From positions 1-37,150 of the forward strand of contig NZ_JACSQZ010000036.1 in assembly GCF_014836325.1 (NCBI RefSeq): a DNA stretch of 37,150 bases, read 5' to 3'. A program made the position numbers and the translations under genes. Positions 15,651 through 23,408 of the stretch are shown here, in pieces. This stretch comes from Clostridium gallinarum. GTDB lineage: Bacteria; Bacillota; Clostridia; Clostridiales; Clostridiaceae. How positions within the stretch are numbered: the stretch's first letter is position 1; the number at the start of each line of letters is the position of its first letter. The notes below the pieces were generated by a model. That model did not search any database, had not been told where the DNA came from, and saw only the letters and a program-made list of their open reading frames with translations.

Positions 15651-16007
15651 CTACATTTTAAAATTAGATTCTTCAATCCATTTATCTAATGCTTTTTTTA
15701 CTAAATCTAACATCTCCTTTGATCTCTATATATGGAATCTTAGATTTTTCATTTCTCATTATTTCTCTTATTTGATCCTCTGATATCCCTAAATACTCAG
15801 AAGCAGTATAAATATCTAAAATATCATTATTAACATTATTAATAAATATATCCCCATTTGTATTATTTATATTGTTTAACTCTCTTGATAATCCATTAGA
15901 TACATTCATTCCATCATTCTCTATAGCCTTTGAAATTTTATTAGCTGCAATAACAATTAATAAAACTAAAAAAATATAGAAACAATTAAAATCCTATCCT
16001 TACTCAT
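15651..16007 (-). pseudogene. membrane-anchored helix-turn-helix (excisionase-like) protein with two homopolymer frameshifts
   Basis: The intact frame here is only 15682-15909 (75 codons), but coding sequence continues on both sides. From ATG at 16007, [13 protein letters not shown] runs into a TAG within a T7 run (15968-15974); adding one T gives FLVLLIVIAANKISKAI, which joins in frame to MNVSNGLSREL. At the other end an A7 run (15693-15699) ends the frame at RFSKKSIR; removing one A gives RFSKKALDKWIEESNFKM. The restored protein of about 118 residues has one N-terminal membrane helix, an Asn-rich linker, and an HTH_17-like domain (IYTASEYLGISEDQIREIM, YIEIKG, RFSKKALDKW). Similar membrane-anchored proteins exist in clostridia. 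Sequencing error, phase variation, transcriptional slippage or decay could each explain it. Confidence 0.65.
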
Positions 16008-16132
16008 ACCTCAACCACCTTTATTTCTATAATATCATACCATATATTGTAAAATATAAACATTTTATTTATTTTTCCTTCTTCTATATATTGTGTTACA
16101 ATATTTTTATATTAAATAAGGAGGGATATAAT

Positions 16133-16924
16133 TTGAGTTTATATGATAAAAAATATCTATCTATTGTTAAAGACATATTAGATAATGGATATTATGATAA
16201 TAATAGAACTGGAATGCCTACATACAAGCTTCCTCATCAAATTATGCAGTTCAATTTACAAAAAGAATTTCCTATCTTAACTACTAAGAAGGTTGCATTT
16301 AAAACTGCTGTAAAGGAAATGCTATGGATATATAGGGATCAATCAAATGATGTTACAAAGCTACAAGAGCAAAATGTTCACATTTGGGATGAATGGGTGG
16401 ATGAAAATAATACTATAGGTAAGGCTTATGGCTACCAAATAGCTAAATTCAATCAAATTGATAAGCTTATTGAAACTTTAAAAACTAATCCACAGGACAG
16501 AAGAATGATAATGTCTATGTGGAATATTGAAGATTTACCTGAAATGACATTACAACCATGCTGTTATCAAACATTATGGGATGTAAATGATGGCTATTTA
16601 AATTGTATGCTTGTCCAAAGATCAGGGGACATACCTTTAGGAGTTCCATTTAACACCAGCCAATATGCTGTATTAGTTCACTTAATAGCTCAGGTAACTA
16701 ATCTAAAGCCAGGACTATTTACACATGTTATAAATAATGCCCATATATATGAAAACCAACTTGAAGGGATGAAGCTTCAACTTACTAGAGTTAATGAGGA
16801 TTATGATGCACCTAAGCTGTGGATAAATCCAGAAATCACTAACTTCTACGATTTCACTGTAGATGATATTAAACTTATAGATTATAAACACCATGATCCA
16901 ATTAAAATGGAGGTAAGTGTATAA
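16133..16924 (+). CDS. thyA: thymidylate synthase ThyA
   Basis: Methylates dUMP to dTMP using methylene-tetrahydrofolate. I place the start at TTG 16133: AAGGAGGG lies 6-7 bases upstream, and the resulting 263 residues match the 264 of E. coli ThyA, whereas the open frame extends 14 codons upstream without a ribosome binding site. Conserved features include RTGMPTYKL, the [12 protein letters not shown] helix, [10 protein letters not shown], the catalytic cysteine 143 in [11 protein letters not shown], and [17 protein letters not shown]. The HxY motif ([11 protein letters not shown]) is near the end. The stop codon overlaps the folA start by one base, so the dihydrofolate ThyA makes is re-reduced by the enzyme of the next gene. 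Confidence 0.95.
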   Translation: MSLYDKKYLSIVKDILDNGYYDNNRTGMPTYKLPHQIMQFNLQKEFPILTTKKVAFKTAVKEMLWIYRDQSNDVTKLQEQNVHIWDEWVDENNTIGKAYGYQIAKFNQIDKLIETLKTNPQDRRMIMSMWNIEDLPEMTLQPCCYQTLWDVNDGYLNCMLVQRSGDIPLGVPFNTSQYAVLVHLIAQVTNLKPGLFTHVINNAHIYENQLEGMKLQLTRVNEDYDAPKLWINPEITNFYDFTVDDIKLIDYKHHDPIKMEVSV

Positions 16925-17418
16925 TGCTATCAATTATAGTAGCAAAGGCTAGTAATGATGTAATTGGTGGTGATAATAAGCTTTTATGGCATATATCTGA
17001 GGATTTAAAAAGATTTAAGGACATTACCTCTGGCCATACTATTATAATGGGTAGAAAAACCTTTGAATCACTACCTAAAGTGTTACCTAATAGACATCAT
17101 ATAGTTATCACTAGAGATAAGAGTTTCAATGTAGATTCTGATGATGTAACTATTATTAATGATATTTCTGAGGTTATATCAAAATTTAAAGATACAGAGG
17201 AAGAAGTATTTATAATTGGTGGTGGAGAAATTTATAAAACTCTTATGCCTTATACTAAAAAGCTTTATTTAACTAGAGTTTATAAGGACTTTGAAGGAGA
17301 TACTACTTTTCCTGAAATAGATGCTAATAAATGGACTATAGAATATCAATCCGATATTCAAATAAATGAATCCGACAATTTAAAATTTGATTTTATTAAC
17401 TTAATAAATAATATATAA
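16924..17418 (+). CDS. folA: dihydrofolate reductase
   Basis: Reduces dihydrofolate to tetrahydrofolate with NADPH, restoring the cofactor used by Thy[36 protein letters not shown] is the standard N-terminus in parts: VAKASNDVIGGDNKLLWH with the substrate Asp/Glu in ISEDLKRFK, then GHTIIMGRKTFESLP and the NADPH loop VFIIGGGEIYKTLMP. The length is 164 residues. It overlaps the thyA stop (TAATG) and is translationally coupled, with GGAGG inside the end of thyA. A strong terminator follows at once. Confidence 0.96.
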   Translation: MLSIIVAKASNDVIGGDNKLLWHISEDLKRFKDITSGHTIIMGRKTFESLPKVLPNRHHIVITRDKSFNVDSDDVTIINDISEVISKFKDTEEEVFIIGGGEIYKTLMPYTKKLYLTRVYKDFEGDTTFPEIDANKWTIEYQSDIQINESDNLKFDFINLINNI

Positions 17419-17462
17419 AGAAAACGAGGGTATTCCTTAAAGGAATTCCCTCGCTTTCTTTG
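17418..17462 (+). terminator. terminator after thyA-folA
   Basis: AAGAAAACGAGGG-TATTCC and GGAATTCCCTCGCTTTCTT pair with two small mismatches around TTAAA. The outer arm supplies the T residues on the plus strand. Confidence 0.8.
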
Positions 17463-17532
17463 TCCTATTGTATGTTAATCCTATTGAAGAGTAACCTATA
17501 AATAATAATTTGTTTATTTTTACCTTTACATT
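17463..17532. other. short spacer between convergent folA and SRP RNA units
   Basis: 70 AT-rich bases with no gene; only the ends of two convergent transcripts meet here. Confidence 0.4.
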
Positions 17533-17559
17533 AAAAAAACCCTTCTTATAAGAAAGGCC
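17533..17559 (-). terminator. terminator of the tRNA-Ser/SRP RNA transcript
   Basis: On the minus strand CCTTTCTT pairs with AAGAAGG (one G-U) around ATA, followed by GTTTTTTTAA. It lies about 10 bases past the 3' end of the SRP RNA. Confidence 0.75.
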
Positions 17560-17568
17560 TAAAAAATT

Positions 17569-17835
17569 AAACCGTGCACCTAGCTTCGACAATAATCTAT
17601 AGACGTTACTATGTAGTTAGCTCTGACAAGATTTATCCATATCACACGCAGTAATCGCTTATCGCTGCTTCCTTCCGGACCTGACGAGGTTCACGCACTT
17701 ACGTCGTATGGGATCTTGCCATCAACACCACTTGCATAGGCAGGCTCTACAGATTAAGGCCTAGACTAGGAATTCAATCCTGCTACAGCGGATTGCAGGT
17801 TACAGGGCACCGCTAACTCCCCATCTAGCACGGCC
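17569..17835 (-). ncRNA. ffs: signal recognition particle RNA (long Gram-positive type)
   Basis: The RNA scaffold of the particle that directs nascent membrane and secreted proteins to the membrane. The Ffh-binding core GTCAGGTCCGGAAGGAAGCA is present on the minus strand near 17675. The ends pair, GCCGTGC at the 5' end with GCACGGT at the 3' end. The length of about 267 bases and the GAGTTAGCGGTGCCCTGTAA segment near the 5' end indicate the Alu-type domain of Firmicute SRP RNA, which the short 4.5S RNA lacks. The tRNA-Ser gene ends 2 bases upstream. Ends are estimated from pairing, good to a few bases. Confidence 0.92.
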
Positions 17836-17836
17836 A

Positions 17837-17926
17837 TGGCGGAGAGAAGGGGATTTGAACCCCTGATAGAGTTTCCCCTATACACGCTTTCCAGGCGTGC
17901 TCCTTCGACCACTCGGACATCTCTCC
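17837..17926 (-). tRNA. tRNA-Ser(GGA), CCA encoded
   Basis: GGAGAGA at the 5' end pairs with TCTCTCC at the 3' end, followed by G and an encoded CCA. The anticodon loop CTGGAAA gives anticodon GGA, reading UCC/UCU. The long variable arm (GTGTATAGGGGAAACTCTA) marks a class II tRNA, as expected for serine. The T arm GGGGTTCAAATCCCC is perfect. It is directly upstream of the SRP RNA and, like it, read from the minus strand. Confidence 0.96.
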
Positions 17927-18076
17927 ATACTATAAAACTCACTATTTACATATGTTCATAGGAGCAAGTTCAATTAATAGTATAATAAAAATAGTTTTAT
18001 TATGCCTATTTAATTTTAACTACTGCTATATATTATCATATACCAAGCAATATTGCAAGGATTAGAAGAAATAATG

Positions 18077-18118
18077 AAAAAAGAGATAAACATTATATAC
18101 AGATTCTCCATAGATATA
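18077..18118 (+). repeat. truncated remnant of repeat family 1
   Basis: AAAAAAGAGATAAACATTATA is the left arm type of copies 7481 and 14173 (shown here as GAGATAAACATTATAT). The loop word and right arm are lost or replaced by AGATTCTCCATAGATATAA. Confidence 0.5.
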
Positions 18119-18136
18119 ATTTTCTAAAAAAATAAA

Positions 18137-18209
18137 AAAGCATTAAAGTATCATATTCAGGTTCTGACTTACAGCTTCAAGTCACCTTACTATGATATTT
18201 TAATGCTTT
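18137..18209 (+). repeat. repeat family 1, copy 7
   Basis: AAAGCATTAAAGTATCAT pairs with ATGATATTTTAATGCTTT with one G-T pair. The loop reads TTCTGACTTACAGCTTCAAGTC, the most degraded loop apart from copy 2. It lies 16 bases downstream of lgt and can act as its 3' hairpin. Confidence 0.75.
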
Positions 18210-18225
18210 AAAATTTAACTATTAT

Positions 18226-19002
18226 TTAAACACTCTTTGGTTTATTACTTGTTTTATTTACCCATATAATCAGTATTATTCCTAATATTATTCCTAGTAA
18301 GCTTACCATTTGAGCTGTTCTCAGCCCCATAAACATTAAGCTATCTGTTCTTAATCCTTCTATAAAGAATCTACCTATAGAATATAAAATCATATATCCT
18401 CCAAGTATAATTCCATCCTTACCTTCTTTCTTTTTAAGAAGTATGTATACTAATATTAAACAAACTATTAAATTCCATATAGATTCATATAAAAATGTTG
18501 GATGATAGTAAGTTCCTTTTATAAGCATACCATTTTGAATAAACTCTGGGAATTTGCTTATAAATTCTTTAGTTACAGGCCCCCCATGAGCTTCTTGGTT
18601 CATAAAGTTTCCCCAGCGTCCTATTGCTTGAGCTAATATTACTCCTGGCATTATAACATCAACATACTTTAAAAAATTAATTTTCTTATACTTTGCAAAA
18701 ATATATCCTGAAAGTAAAGCTGCTATAACTCCACCATGAATAGCCATTCCACCATTTCTAATATTAATTACATCCATAAAGGAATGATAATTTTGATATT
18801 CAAAAGCTACATAATACAATCTAGCTCCTATTATTGATATTGGAAAAGTAATTAAAAATGCATCTATTATAGTATCATAATTAAGGTCTTTCTTTTTAGC
18901 TAGTAGGTATATTAATAACATAGCTGCTAGAACGCCCATTGATATTATTATTCCATACCATCTAATTTCTAAACCAAAAACTTCAAAAGCTATTGGATTC
19001 AT
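18226..19002 (-). CDS. lgt: prolipoprotein diacylglyceryl transferase
   Basis: Transfers the diacylglyceryl group from phosphatidylglycerol to the lipobox cysteine of prelipoproteins at the membrane. The protein has seven hydrophobic segments and starts [20 protein letters not shown], the usual periplasm-facing N-terminus. [20 protein letters not shown] and [16 protein letters not shown] are the conserved catalytic-loop motifs, and [13 protein letters not shown] near residue 210 carries the conserved Arg. The length is 258 residues. It starts 14 bases downstream of tadA and is likely cotranscribed with it. A lipoprotein substrate, the cellulase gene at 21046, lies nearby. Confidence 0.96.
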   Translation of the reverse strand: MNPIAFEVFGLEIRWYGIIISMGVLAAMLLIYLLAKKKDLNYDTIIDAFLITFPISIIGARLYYVAFEYQNYHSFMDVINIRNGGMAIHGGVIAALLSGYIFAKYKKINFLKYVDVIMPGVILAQAIGRWGNFMNQEAHGGPVTKEFISKFPEFIQNGMLIKGTYYHPTFLYESIWNLIVCLILVYILLKKKEGKDGIILGGYMILYSIGRFFIEGLRTDSLMFMGLRTAQMVSLLGIILGIILIIWVNKTSNKPKSV

Positions 19003-19016
19003 ATTTCTCCCTCCTT

Positions 19017-19463
19017 TTAATTCATCTTATTTCTTCTATTCTCAAAAAATCTTGTTAATAAATCACTACATATTTGATTATAACACCATTTTACATCAAC
19101 TTTCCAATTAAATATATCATAATCTAATAAGTTAATAGTCGAACCGCATGCTCCCATATCTTTATTAAATGTTCCAATAAATAATTTTGATATCCTACTT
19201 TGAGCTATTGCAGAAGCACACATAGGACAAGGCTCTAAAGTAACATACATTTCACAACCAGAAAGTCTCCAATTATCTAACAACCTACTTGCCTCTTCTA
19301 TAGCCAATATCTCAGCATGTCCCGTCGTTAATTTCCTTTCCTCCTTTAAGTTATGTTGCCTTGATATTATCTCCCCATCCTTAACTATTACTACACCAAC
19401 AGGGACCTCTCCCTTGTTATATGCCTTTTTAGCTTCCTCTATTGCAATCTCCATATAATCCAT
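19017..19463 (-). CDS. tadA: tRNA-specific adenosine deaminase
   Basis: Deaminates A34 to inosine in tRNA-Arg(ACG), allowing it to read CGU, CGC and CGA. The zinc site has HAE ([11 protein letters not shown], catalytic Glu) and PCPMC ([12 protein letters not shown]), both intact. The N-terminal [21 protein letters not shown] and the RQHNLKEE segment fit TadA better than other cytidine deaminase-fold proteins, and the 148-residue length agrees. In Bacillus tadA sits before scr and dnaX; here it precedes lgt, tRNA-Ser and SRP RNA, so part of that order is kept. Confidence 0.95.
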   Translation of the reverse strand: MDYMEIAIEEAKKAYNKGEVPVGVVIVKDGEIISRQHNLKEERKLTTGHAEILAIEEASRLLDNWRLSGCEMYVTLEPCPMCASAIAQSRISKLFIGTFNKDMGACGSTINLLDYDIFNWKVDVKWCYNQICSDLLTRFFENRRNKMN

Positions 19464-19480
19464 GATAAAACCCCTTTTTA

Positions 19481-19627
19481 TAATTAAAAATTAAAAATGA
19501 AGAATGTAGAATTAAGGAAAAAATCCAAAGGATTTTTAAATAGAAGGTGCTCTACACCAATCTAATTTAAGTTTTGCCATGCAAAACTACCTTAATTTTA
19601 CATTCTTACTTCTACAATCTACATTTA
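19481..19627. repeat. repeat family 2, copy 3
   Basis: Left end AATTAAAAATGAAGAATG then TAGAATTAAGG; right end CTTAATTTTACATTCTTAC and ACAATCTACATTTAAA. Internal hairpins AAAATCCAAAGGATTTTT and GTTTTGCCATGCAAAAC match those of copies near 8068 and 31613. It fills the gap between tadA and the CNNM gene. Confidence 0.65.
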
Positions 19628-19629
19628 AA

Positions 19630-20874
19630 TCAGGTGAATATTCTAACCTTCTTAATTCTATTCTTATCTATATCTTCTACTACAAATCTAATAGTGTTTA
19701 CTTTAACTTCTTCGTTCTTTTCTGGGAATCTACCTAATTCACCAATAATTAGCCCTCCCACAGAGTCAAATTCTTCTGATTCCATAGTAACTCCTATTAA
19801 ATCTCCAATAGTATCAAGCCTAGCACTACCATCTACAATGTATTCATCTTCCTTAACTACTATGATATCACTATCTTTTTCGTCATCATATTCGTCTTCG
19901 ATTTCTCCTACTACTTCTTCAATTAAATCTTCGATAGTCACTATACCAACATTTCCACCGTATTCATCTAGAACTACAGCCATATGATTTCTTGTTTTTT
20001 GCATTTCTTTAAACAATTCAACTATCTTTTTGTATTCAAAAGTATAGTAAGGTTCTCTCATATAATCAGATATCTTGAAGTTTTCATTACTTTTTGTTGC
20101 CATTATTAAATCTTTTACGTTAAGTATTCCTACAACATCATCTATATTTTGATTATAAACAGGTATTCTAGAAAATTGTTCTGTTTTAATTATATTTATA
20201 ACTTCATCATATGTAGCATTTATATCTACAGCTACTATATCAACTCTTTGAACCATAACATCCTTTACTTGAGAATCAGCAAATTCAAAAACGTTAAATA
20301 TCATTTCCTTTTCTACATCTTCAAGGACACCTTCTTCTTCACTTACTCCAACCATTGTTCTTAATTCTTCTTCTGTAATAAATGGCTCAGTTGCTTTAGG
20401 ATCTCCACCTAAAAGTTTTATAAAAACCCCTGATATTGCAGTAAAAACTGCTATAAACGGTCTAAATAATTTTACTATAATACCTATTGGCTTACTAACT
20501 CTTAATGCCACTTTTTCTGAATTTTGTTTTGCTATAGATTTTGGAGTTATTTCTCCAAATATAAGAACTAAAATAGTCATTACTATAGTAACTAACCCTA
20601 CTCCACTTTCTCCAATAGCTTTAACTGCTACTGATGTTGCAAGGGCCGAAGCACCTATATTTACTATATTGTTTCCAATTAATATTGCTCCTAATAATTT
20701 ACTTGGATCCTCACATAGCTTTTCAACTAGCTTAGCTCCTTTAACTCCCTCATCTACCATATGTCTTATTCTAATTTTACTTAGAGCCATTAAAGCTGTT
20801 TCTGACATAGAGAAAAACCCAGACATAACTAATAATATTACTAATAATATTATTTGCCACGTATAACTCTCCAT
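19630..20874 (-). CDS. CNNM/HlyC-CorC family membrane protein with CBS pair
   Basis: A 414-residue membrane protein of the CNNM/CorC type, whose members act in magnesium and cobalt homeostasis; older annotations call them haemolysins. The DUF21 domain occupies about 1-190 with several membrane helices (MSGFFSMSETALMALSKIR is its signature). A CBS pair follows at about 205-330 (VMVQRVDIVAVD; ILNVKDLIM; VVLDEYGGNVGIVTIEDLIEE in parts), and a CorC_HlyC domain ends the protein (IVDGSARLDTIGDLIG; FDSVGGLIIGELGRFPEK). I chose the ATG at 20874: GGAG lies 10 bases upstream, while the GTG nine bases further up abuts it. A repeat follows the gene. Confidence 0.9.
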   Translation of the reverse strand: MESYTWQIILLVILLVMSGFFSMSETALMALSKIRIRHMVDEGVKGAKLVEKLCEDPSKLLGAILIGNNIVNIGASALATSVAVKAIGESGVGLVTIVMTILVLIFGEITPKSIAKQNSEKVALRVSKPIGIIVKLFRPFIAVFTAISGVFIKLLGGDPKATEPFITEEELRTMVGVSEEEGVLEDVEKEMIFNVFEFADSQVKDVMVQRVDIVAVDINATYDEVINIIKTEQFSRIPVYNQNIDDVVGILNVKDLIMATKSNENFKISDYMREPYYTFEYKKIVELFKEMQKTRNHMAVVLDEYGGNVGIVTIEDLIEEVVGEIEDEYDDEKDSDIIVVKEDEYIVDGSARLDTIGDLIGVTMESEEFDSVGGLIIGELGRFPEKNEEVKVNTIRFVVEDIDKNRIKKVRIFT

Positions 20875-21045
20875 TCTTTTCACACTCCTAATTTAAGTAT
20901 TTATATATTTTTGCTTAGGTATTATTATATAGAATTTATATTAAATAAGCTACTTTAAAGTAATTTTTAGCTTAAATTTATGTTTAATTTATAATATAAT
21001 AATAATCTCATTATATTTATTATTTTATGAAAAGAGGATTAAATT
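20875..21045. promoter_or_regulatory. divergent promoter region of CNNM gene and cellulase
   Basis: 171 AT-rich bases. AAGCTACTTTAAAGTAATTT and TTTTAGCTT form an imperfect hairpin at about 20947-20975. TATAATATAATAAT near 20990-21003 could be the -10 region of the cellulase gene. Confidence 0.35.
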
Positions 21046-22827
21046 ATGAGTTTTAAAAAAGTATTTGCATGCTTTCTTATAATAATTTTACAATTTACAG
21101 GTTGTTCAAACTCTTATGATTATCAAAATGATAGAAATATTGAAAATTCGAATATAGGCTATGACTTAAATACCGATAATGTTAGCTTAACTACAACTTC
21201 TAAAAAAGAAGAAAAGAAATCAACTTTATTTGAATATGTTGATCTTCAAAATGCTACCTCAAATTCATACTATGGAAAATTGCATGTTAATGGTAAGTTT
21301 TTATCTGATAAAAATAATAAGCCTGTTCAATTAAAAGGTATAAGCACTCATGGAATTGCTTGGTTTCCTCAATATATTAACAAAGATACATTCAAAACCT
21401 TTAAAGAGGATTGGAATATGAATGTAATAAGATTATCTATGTATACAGAGGATTATGGTGGTTATTGTTCAAGTGATAATAATCAAAAAGAATATTTAAA
21501 GTCCCTTATTTATAAAGGTATTGATGCTGCTAAAGAATTAAATATGTATGTAATAGTAGATTGGCATATATTAAATGATAAAAATCCATTAATTCATGTA
21601 GATGAAGCAATAAAGTTTTTTAATGAAGTCTCATCAAAATATGGAAATGACCCTCATATTTTATATGAAATCTGTAATGAACCAAATGGAGATACTTCTT
21701 GGGAAGATATAAAATCATATTCTAATAAGGTTATCCCTGTAATAAGAAATAATGCTCCAGATTCAATAATAATAGTAGGTACTCCTAACTGGTCACAAGA
21801 TGTTGATATTGCCTCAGAGTCACCTATAGAAAATTATGATAACTTAATGTATTCATTACATTTTTATGCTGATACACATAAAGATGATTTACGTAATAAA
21901 ATGAATAAAGCTATAGAAAATGGTCTTCCTATTTTCGTTACTGAATATGGATTATGTGACGCATCTGGTAATGGTAGCATAAATATCCCTGAATCTAATA
22001 AGTGGATTAATGCTTTAAATAAAAATAATATAAGTTATGTTGCTTGGAATCTATCTAATAAAGATGAAAGTTCAGCTATTTTAAGTCATTTAACAGAAGA
22101 AACAGTTAATTTTTCAAGTTCAGATTTATCTGCAAGTGGTGAATGGATTAAGTATATGCTAACTAAAAATTATACCAAAAATGAAAATAATGATTATATA
22201 GATGAGGAAGAAAATGAATTTGTTGTCGAAGATTCAAAAGAAGAAATAAAATCTGAAGATAGTACTATTAATAACTCTTCAAATGCTATTAATAGTTCTT
22301 CAAATACTATTAATAATTCTTCAAATACTACTAATAATGTTGAAAATATCTCATCAAATAATAACGAAAATACTTCAACAAATAATAGCTATAATAATCA
22401 AAGTACTTCCAATTCTATTAGCAATAATAATAATAATAATAATAATAGCACTAATGATAAAATCAATAATAGCAGCAATAATTCTAATTCTACTGAGACT
22501 AATAGTACTAGCTTTGAAAAAGATTTAATAAAATCAGCATCTGCTTCTTCAAACTTAAGTACATCTATCAATCTTGAAAGTTCTTGGGAAGAATCAGGGA
22601 AGATGTGTTATTTATATAGAATTACCTTAACTAATACATCCTCAACTACAATTGATAATTGGACTATAAATATAGCATTAAAAAATGATATCGAATTAAG
22701 AAACTTTTGGAATTCATCAGCTATATCAGCTGGTAATAGCCTAACACTAAATTCATTGCATTACAATAAAACTATAAATCCTAATTCGTCAGTATCTGAT
22801 ATAGGATTCATAATAAAATCAAAATAA
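21046..22827 (+). CDS. GH5 cellulase (endoglucanase) lipoprotein with C-terminal CBM2-like domain
   Basis: A secreted, probably lipid-anchored endoglucanase. The signal peptide ends in the lipobox QFTGC (Cys20). The GH5 domain (about 75-375) shows LKGISTHGIAWFP, the acid/base Glu212 in YEICNEPNGD, HFYADTH at 272-278 and the nucleophile Glu300 in FVTEYGLCDASG. An Asn/Ser/Thr linker (about 378-490) holds short repeats of TINNSSN type and a run of Asn encoded by (AAT)n at about 22421-22446. The C-terminal 95 residues (SWEESGKMCYLYRITLTNTS; TIDNWTINIALKND; FWNSSAIS; LNSLHYNKTINPNSSV) match CBM2. No other plant-polymer gene is visible in the window. The A-G-rich ribosome binding site AAGAGG is 9 bases from the ATG. 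Confidence 0.9.
   Translation: MSFKKVFACFLIIILQFTGCSNSYDYQNDRNIENSNIGYDLNTDNVSLTTTSKKEEKKSTLFEYVDLQNATSNSYYGKLHVNGKFLSDKNNKPVQLKGISTHGIAWFPQYINKDTFKTFKEDWNMNVIRLSMYTEDYGGYCSSDNNQKEYLKSLIYKGIDAAKELNMYVIVDWHILNDKNPLIHVDEAIKFFNEVSSKYGNDPHILYEICNEPNGDTSWEDIKSYSNKVIPVIRNNAPDSIIIVGTPNWSQDVDIASESPIENYDNLMYSLHFYADTHKDDLRNKMNKAIENGLPIFVTEYGLCDASGNGSINIPESNKWINALNKNNISYVAWNLSNKDESSAILSHLTEETVNFSSSDLSASGEWIKYMLTKNYTKNENNDYIDEEENEFVVEDSKEEIKSEDSTINNSSNAINSSSNTINNSSNTTNNVENISSNNNENTSTNNSYNNQSTSNSISNNNNNNNNSTNDKINNSSNNSNSTETNSTSFEKDLIKSASASSNLSTSINLESSWEESGKMCYLYRITLTNTSSTTIDNWTINIALKNDIELRNFWNSSAISAGNSLTLNSLHYNKTINPNSSVSDIGFIIKSK
22421..22446 (+). repeat. AAT trinucleotide run inside the cellulase linker
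   Basis: About eight to nine tandem AAT codons for asparagine. Slippage by whole units keeps the frame and would only alter linker length. Confidence 0.8.
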
Positions 22828-22878
22828 TATTTATAAATAGTTAGTAATAAGTCCTAACTTTTTATACTGGTCTATACA

Positions 22879-22916
22879 TAAAAAAATACCTAGCAAAATT
22901 TTGCTAGGTATTTTTT
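22879..22916. terminator. bidirectional terminator after the cellulase
   Basis: A near-perfect palindrome, AAAAAATACCTAGCAAAA with TTTTGCTAGGTATTTTTT. It serves the cellulase on the plus strand and, if anything is transcribed there, the minus strand too. Confidence 0.85.
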
Positions 22917-23094
22917 AATATGGTAAGTAGCTTTTGAAAGGATGCTACTATGAACCTTTGCTCTTTATTTATCAAAACATATCATAAAGATATTTATAAA
23001 TTCACTTTATTTTCCTCTTTCTAGTTCACATATACTGCCCAATAAATTTAAAAAAGAGCTCTAAGTTATACTTAAAGCTCTCAAATTAACAAAA
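22917..23094. other. spacer between cellulase and zinc-ribbon gene
   Basis: 178 bases. AGTAGC and GCTACT near 22924-22951 can form a hairpin, and the zinc-ribbon gene's terminator is at 23051-23081. No gene is seen. Confidence 0.4.
23051..23081 (-). terminator. terminator of the zinc-ribbon gene
   Basis: On the minus strand AGAGCTTTAAGT pairs with ACTTAGAGCTCT (one mismatch) and is followed by TTTTTT. Confidence 0.75.
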
Positions 23095-23247
23095 CTATCT
23101 TCTATTTTGTTGCTTTCTAGCTCTTCTACAAGATACGCATCTTGTTGGCTCATTATCGAATCCTTTTTCTTTGTAGAATTCTTGTTCTCCTACTGAAAAT
23201 ATGAATTCACTTCCGCAATCTTTACATACTATTGTCTTATCTGTCAT
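23095..23247 (-). CDS. small zinc-ribbon protein (zf-trcl type)
   Basis: A 50-residue protein from ATG 23247 to TAG 23095, preceded by AGGAGGAATATATT. MTDKTIVCKDCGSEF gives the first CxxC knuckle (Cys8, Cys11), then the conserved EFYKEKGFDNEPTRC leads to the second CxxC in RCVSCRRARK. This is the probable zinc-ribbon family seen in many Firmicutes and in cyanobacteria. The basic tail RRARKQQNRR could bind nucleic acid; the function is not known. It forms its own transcript, with a terminator just after the stop. Confidence 0.88.
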   Translation of the reverse strand: MTDKTIVCKDCGSEFIFSVGEQEFYKEKGFDNEPTRCVSCRRARKQQNRR

Positions 23248-23408
23248 AATATATTCCTCCTAAAATTAAAGATTCTAAATGGATAATAATCTCTAATTTC
23301 CGAGAAATTATTTATTCAAATGAAACTTATTTTTTGTTAGCTTTTGGCTACCAAATTATCTTACCATAATATTCTAATAAGTGCAAGAACTTTTTAAAAA
23401 TAAATTTT

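Larger units (their letters stand above)
17927..18225. promoter_or_regulatory. region upstream of tRNA-Ser with one repeat and a remnant
   Basis: Contains the likely promoter of the tRNA-Ser/SRP RNA transcript, repeat family 1 copy 7 (18137-18209), and a truncated copy at 18077-18118. I see no gene in it. Confidence 0.4.

Noticed and set aside
2869..18209. Hairpin family as integron attC sites or CRISPR repeats
   Set aside because: The copies are single and kilobases apart, lack the attC core GTTRRRY at the expected place, and have no integrase or cas gene nearby.
13797..18225. Prophage or integrative element between dnaX and SRP RNA
   Set aside because: No integrase, terminase, structural gene or attachment-site repeat of the tRNA-Ser 3' end is seen; thyA-folA and the remnants alone do not make an element.
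19574..19987. 137-codon plus-strand frame rich in Ser and Thr
   Set aside because: It is the antisense shadow of the CNNM gene C-terminus and of repeat family 2, without a ribosome binding site.
19630..20874. Haemolysin toxin
   Set aside because: The haemolysin name is a historical label for DUF21-CBS-CorC proteins; the domains point to ion homeostasis.
22283..22528. Open frame of Ile/Leu-rich text inside the cellulase linker
   Set aside because: It is the other-frame reading of AAT/ATT repeats in the linker.
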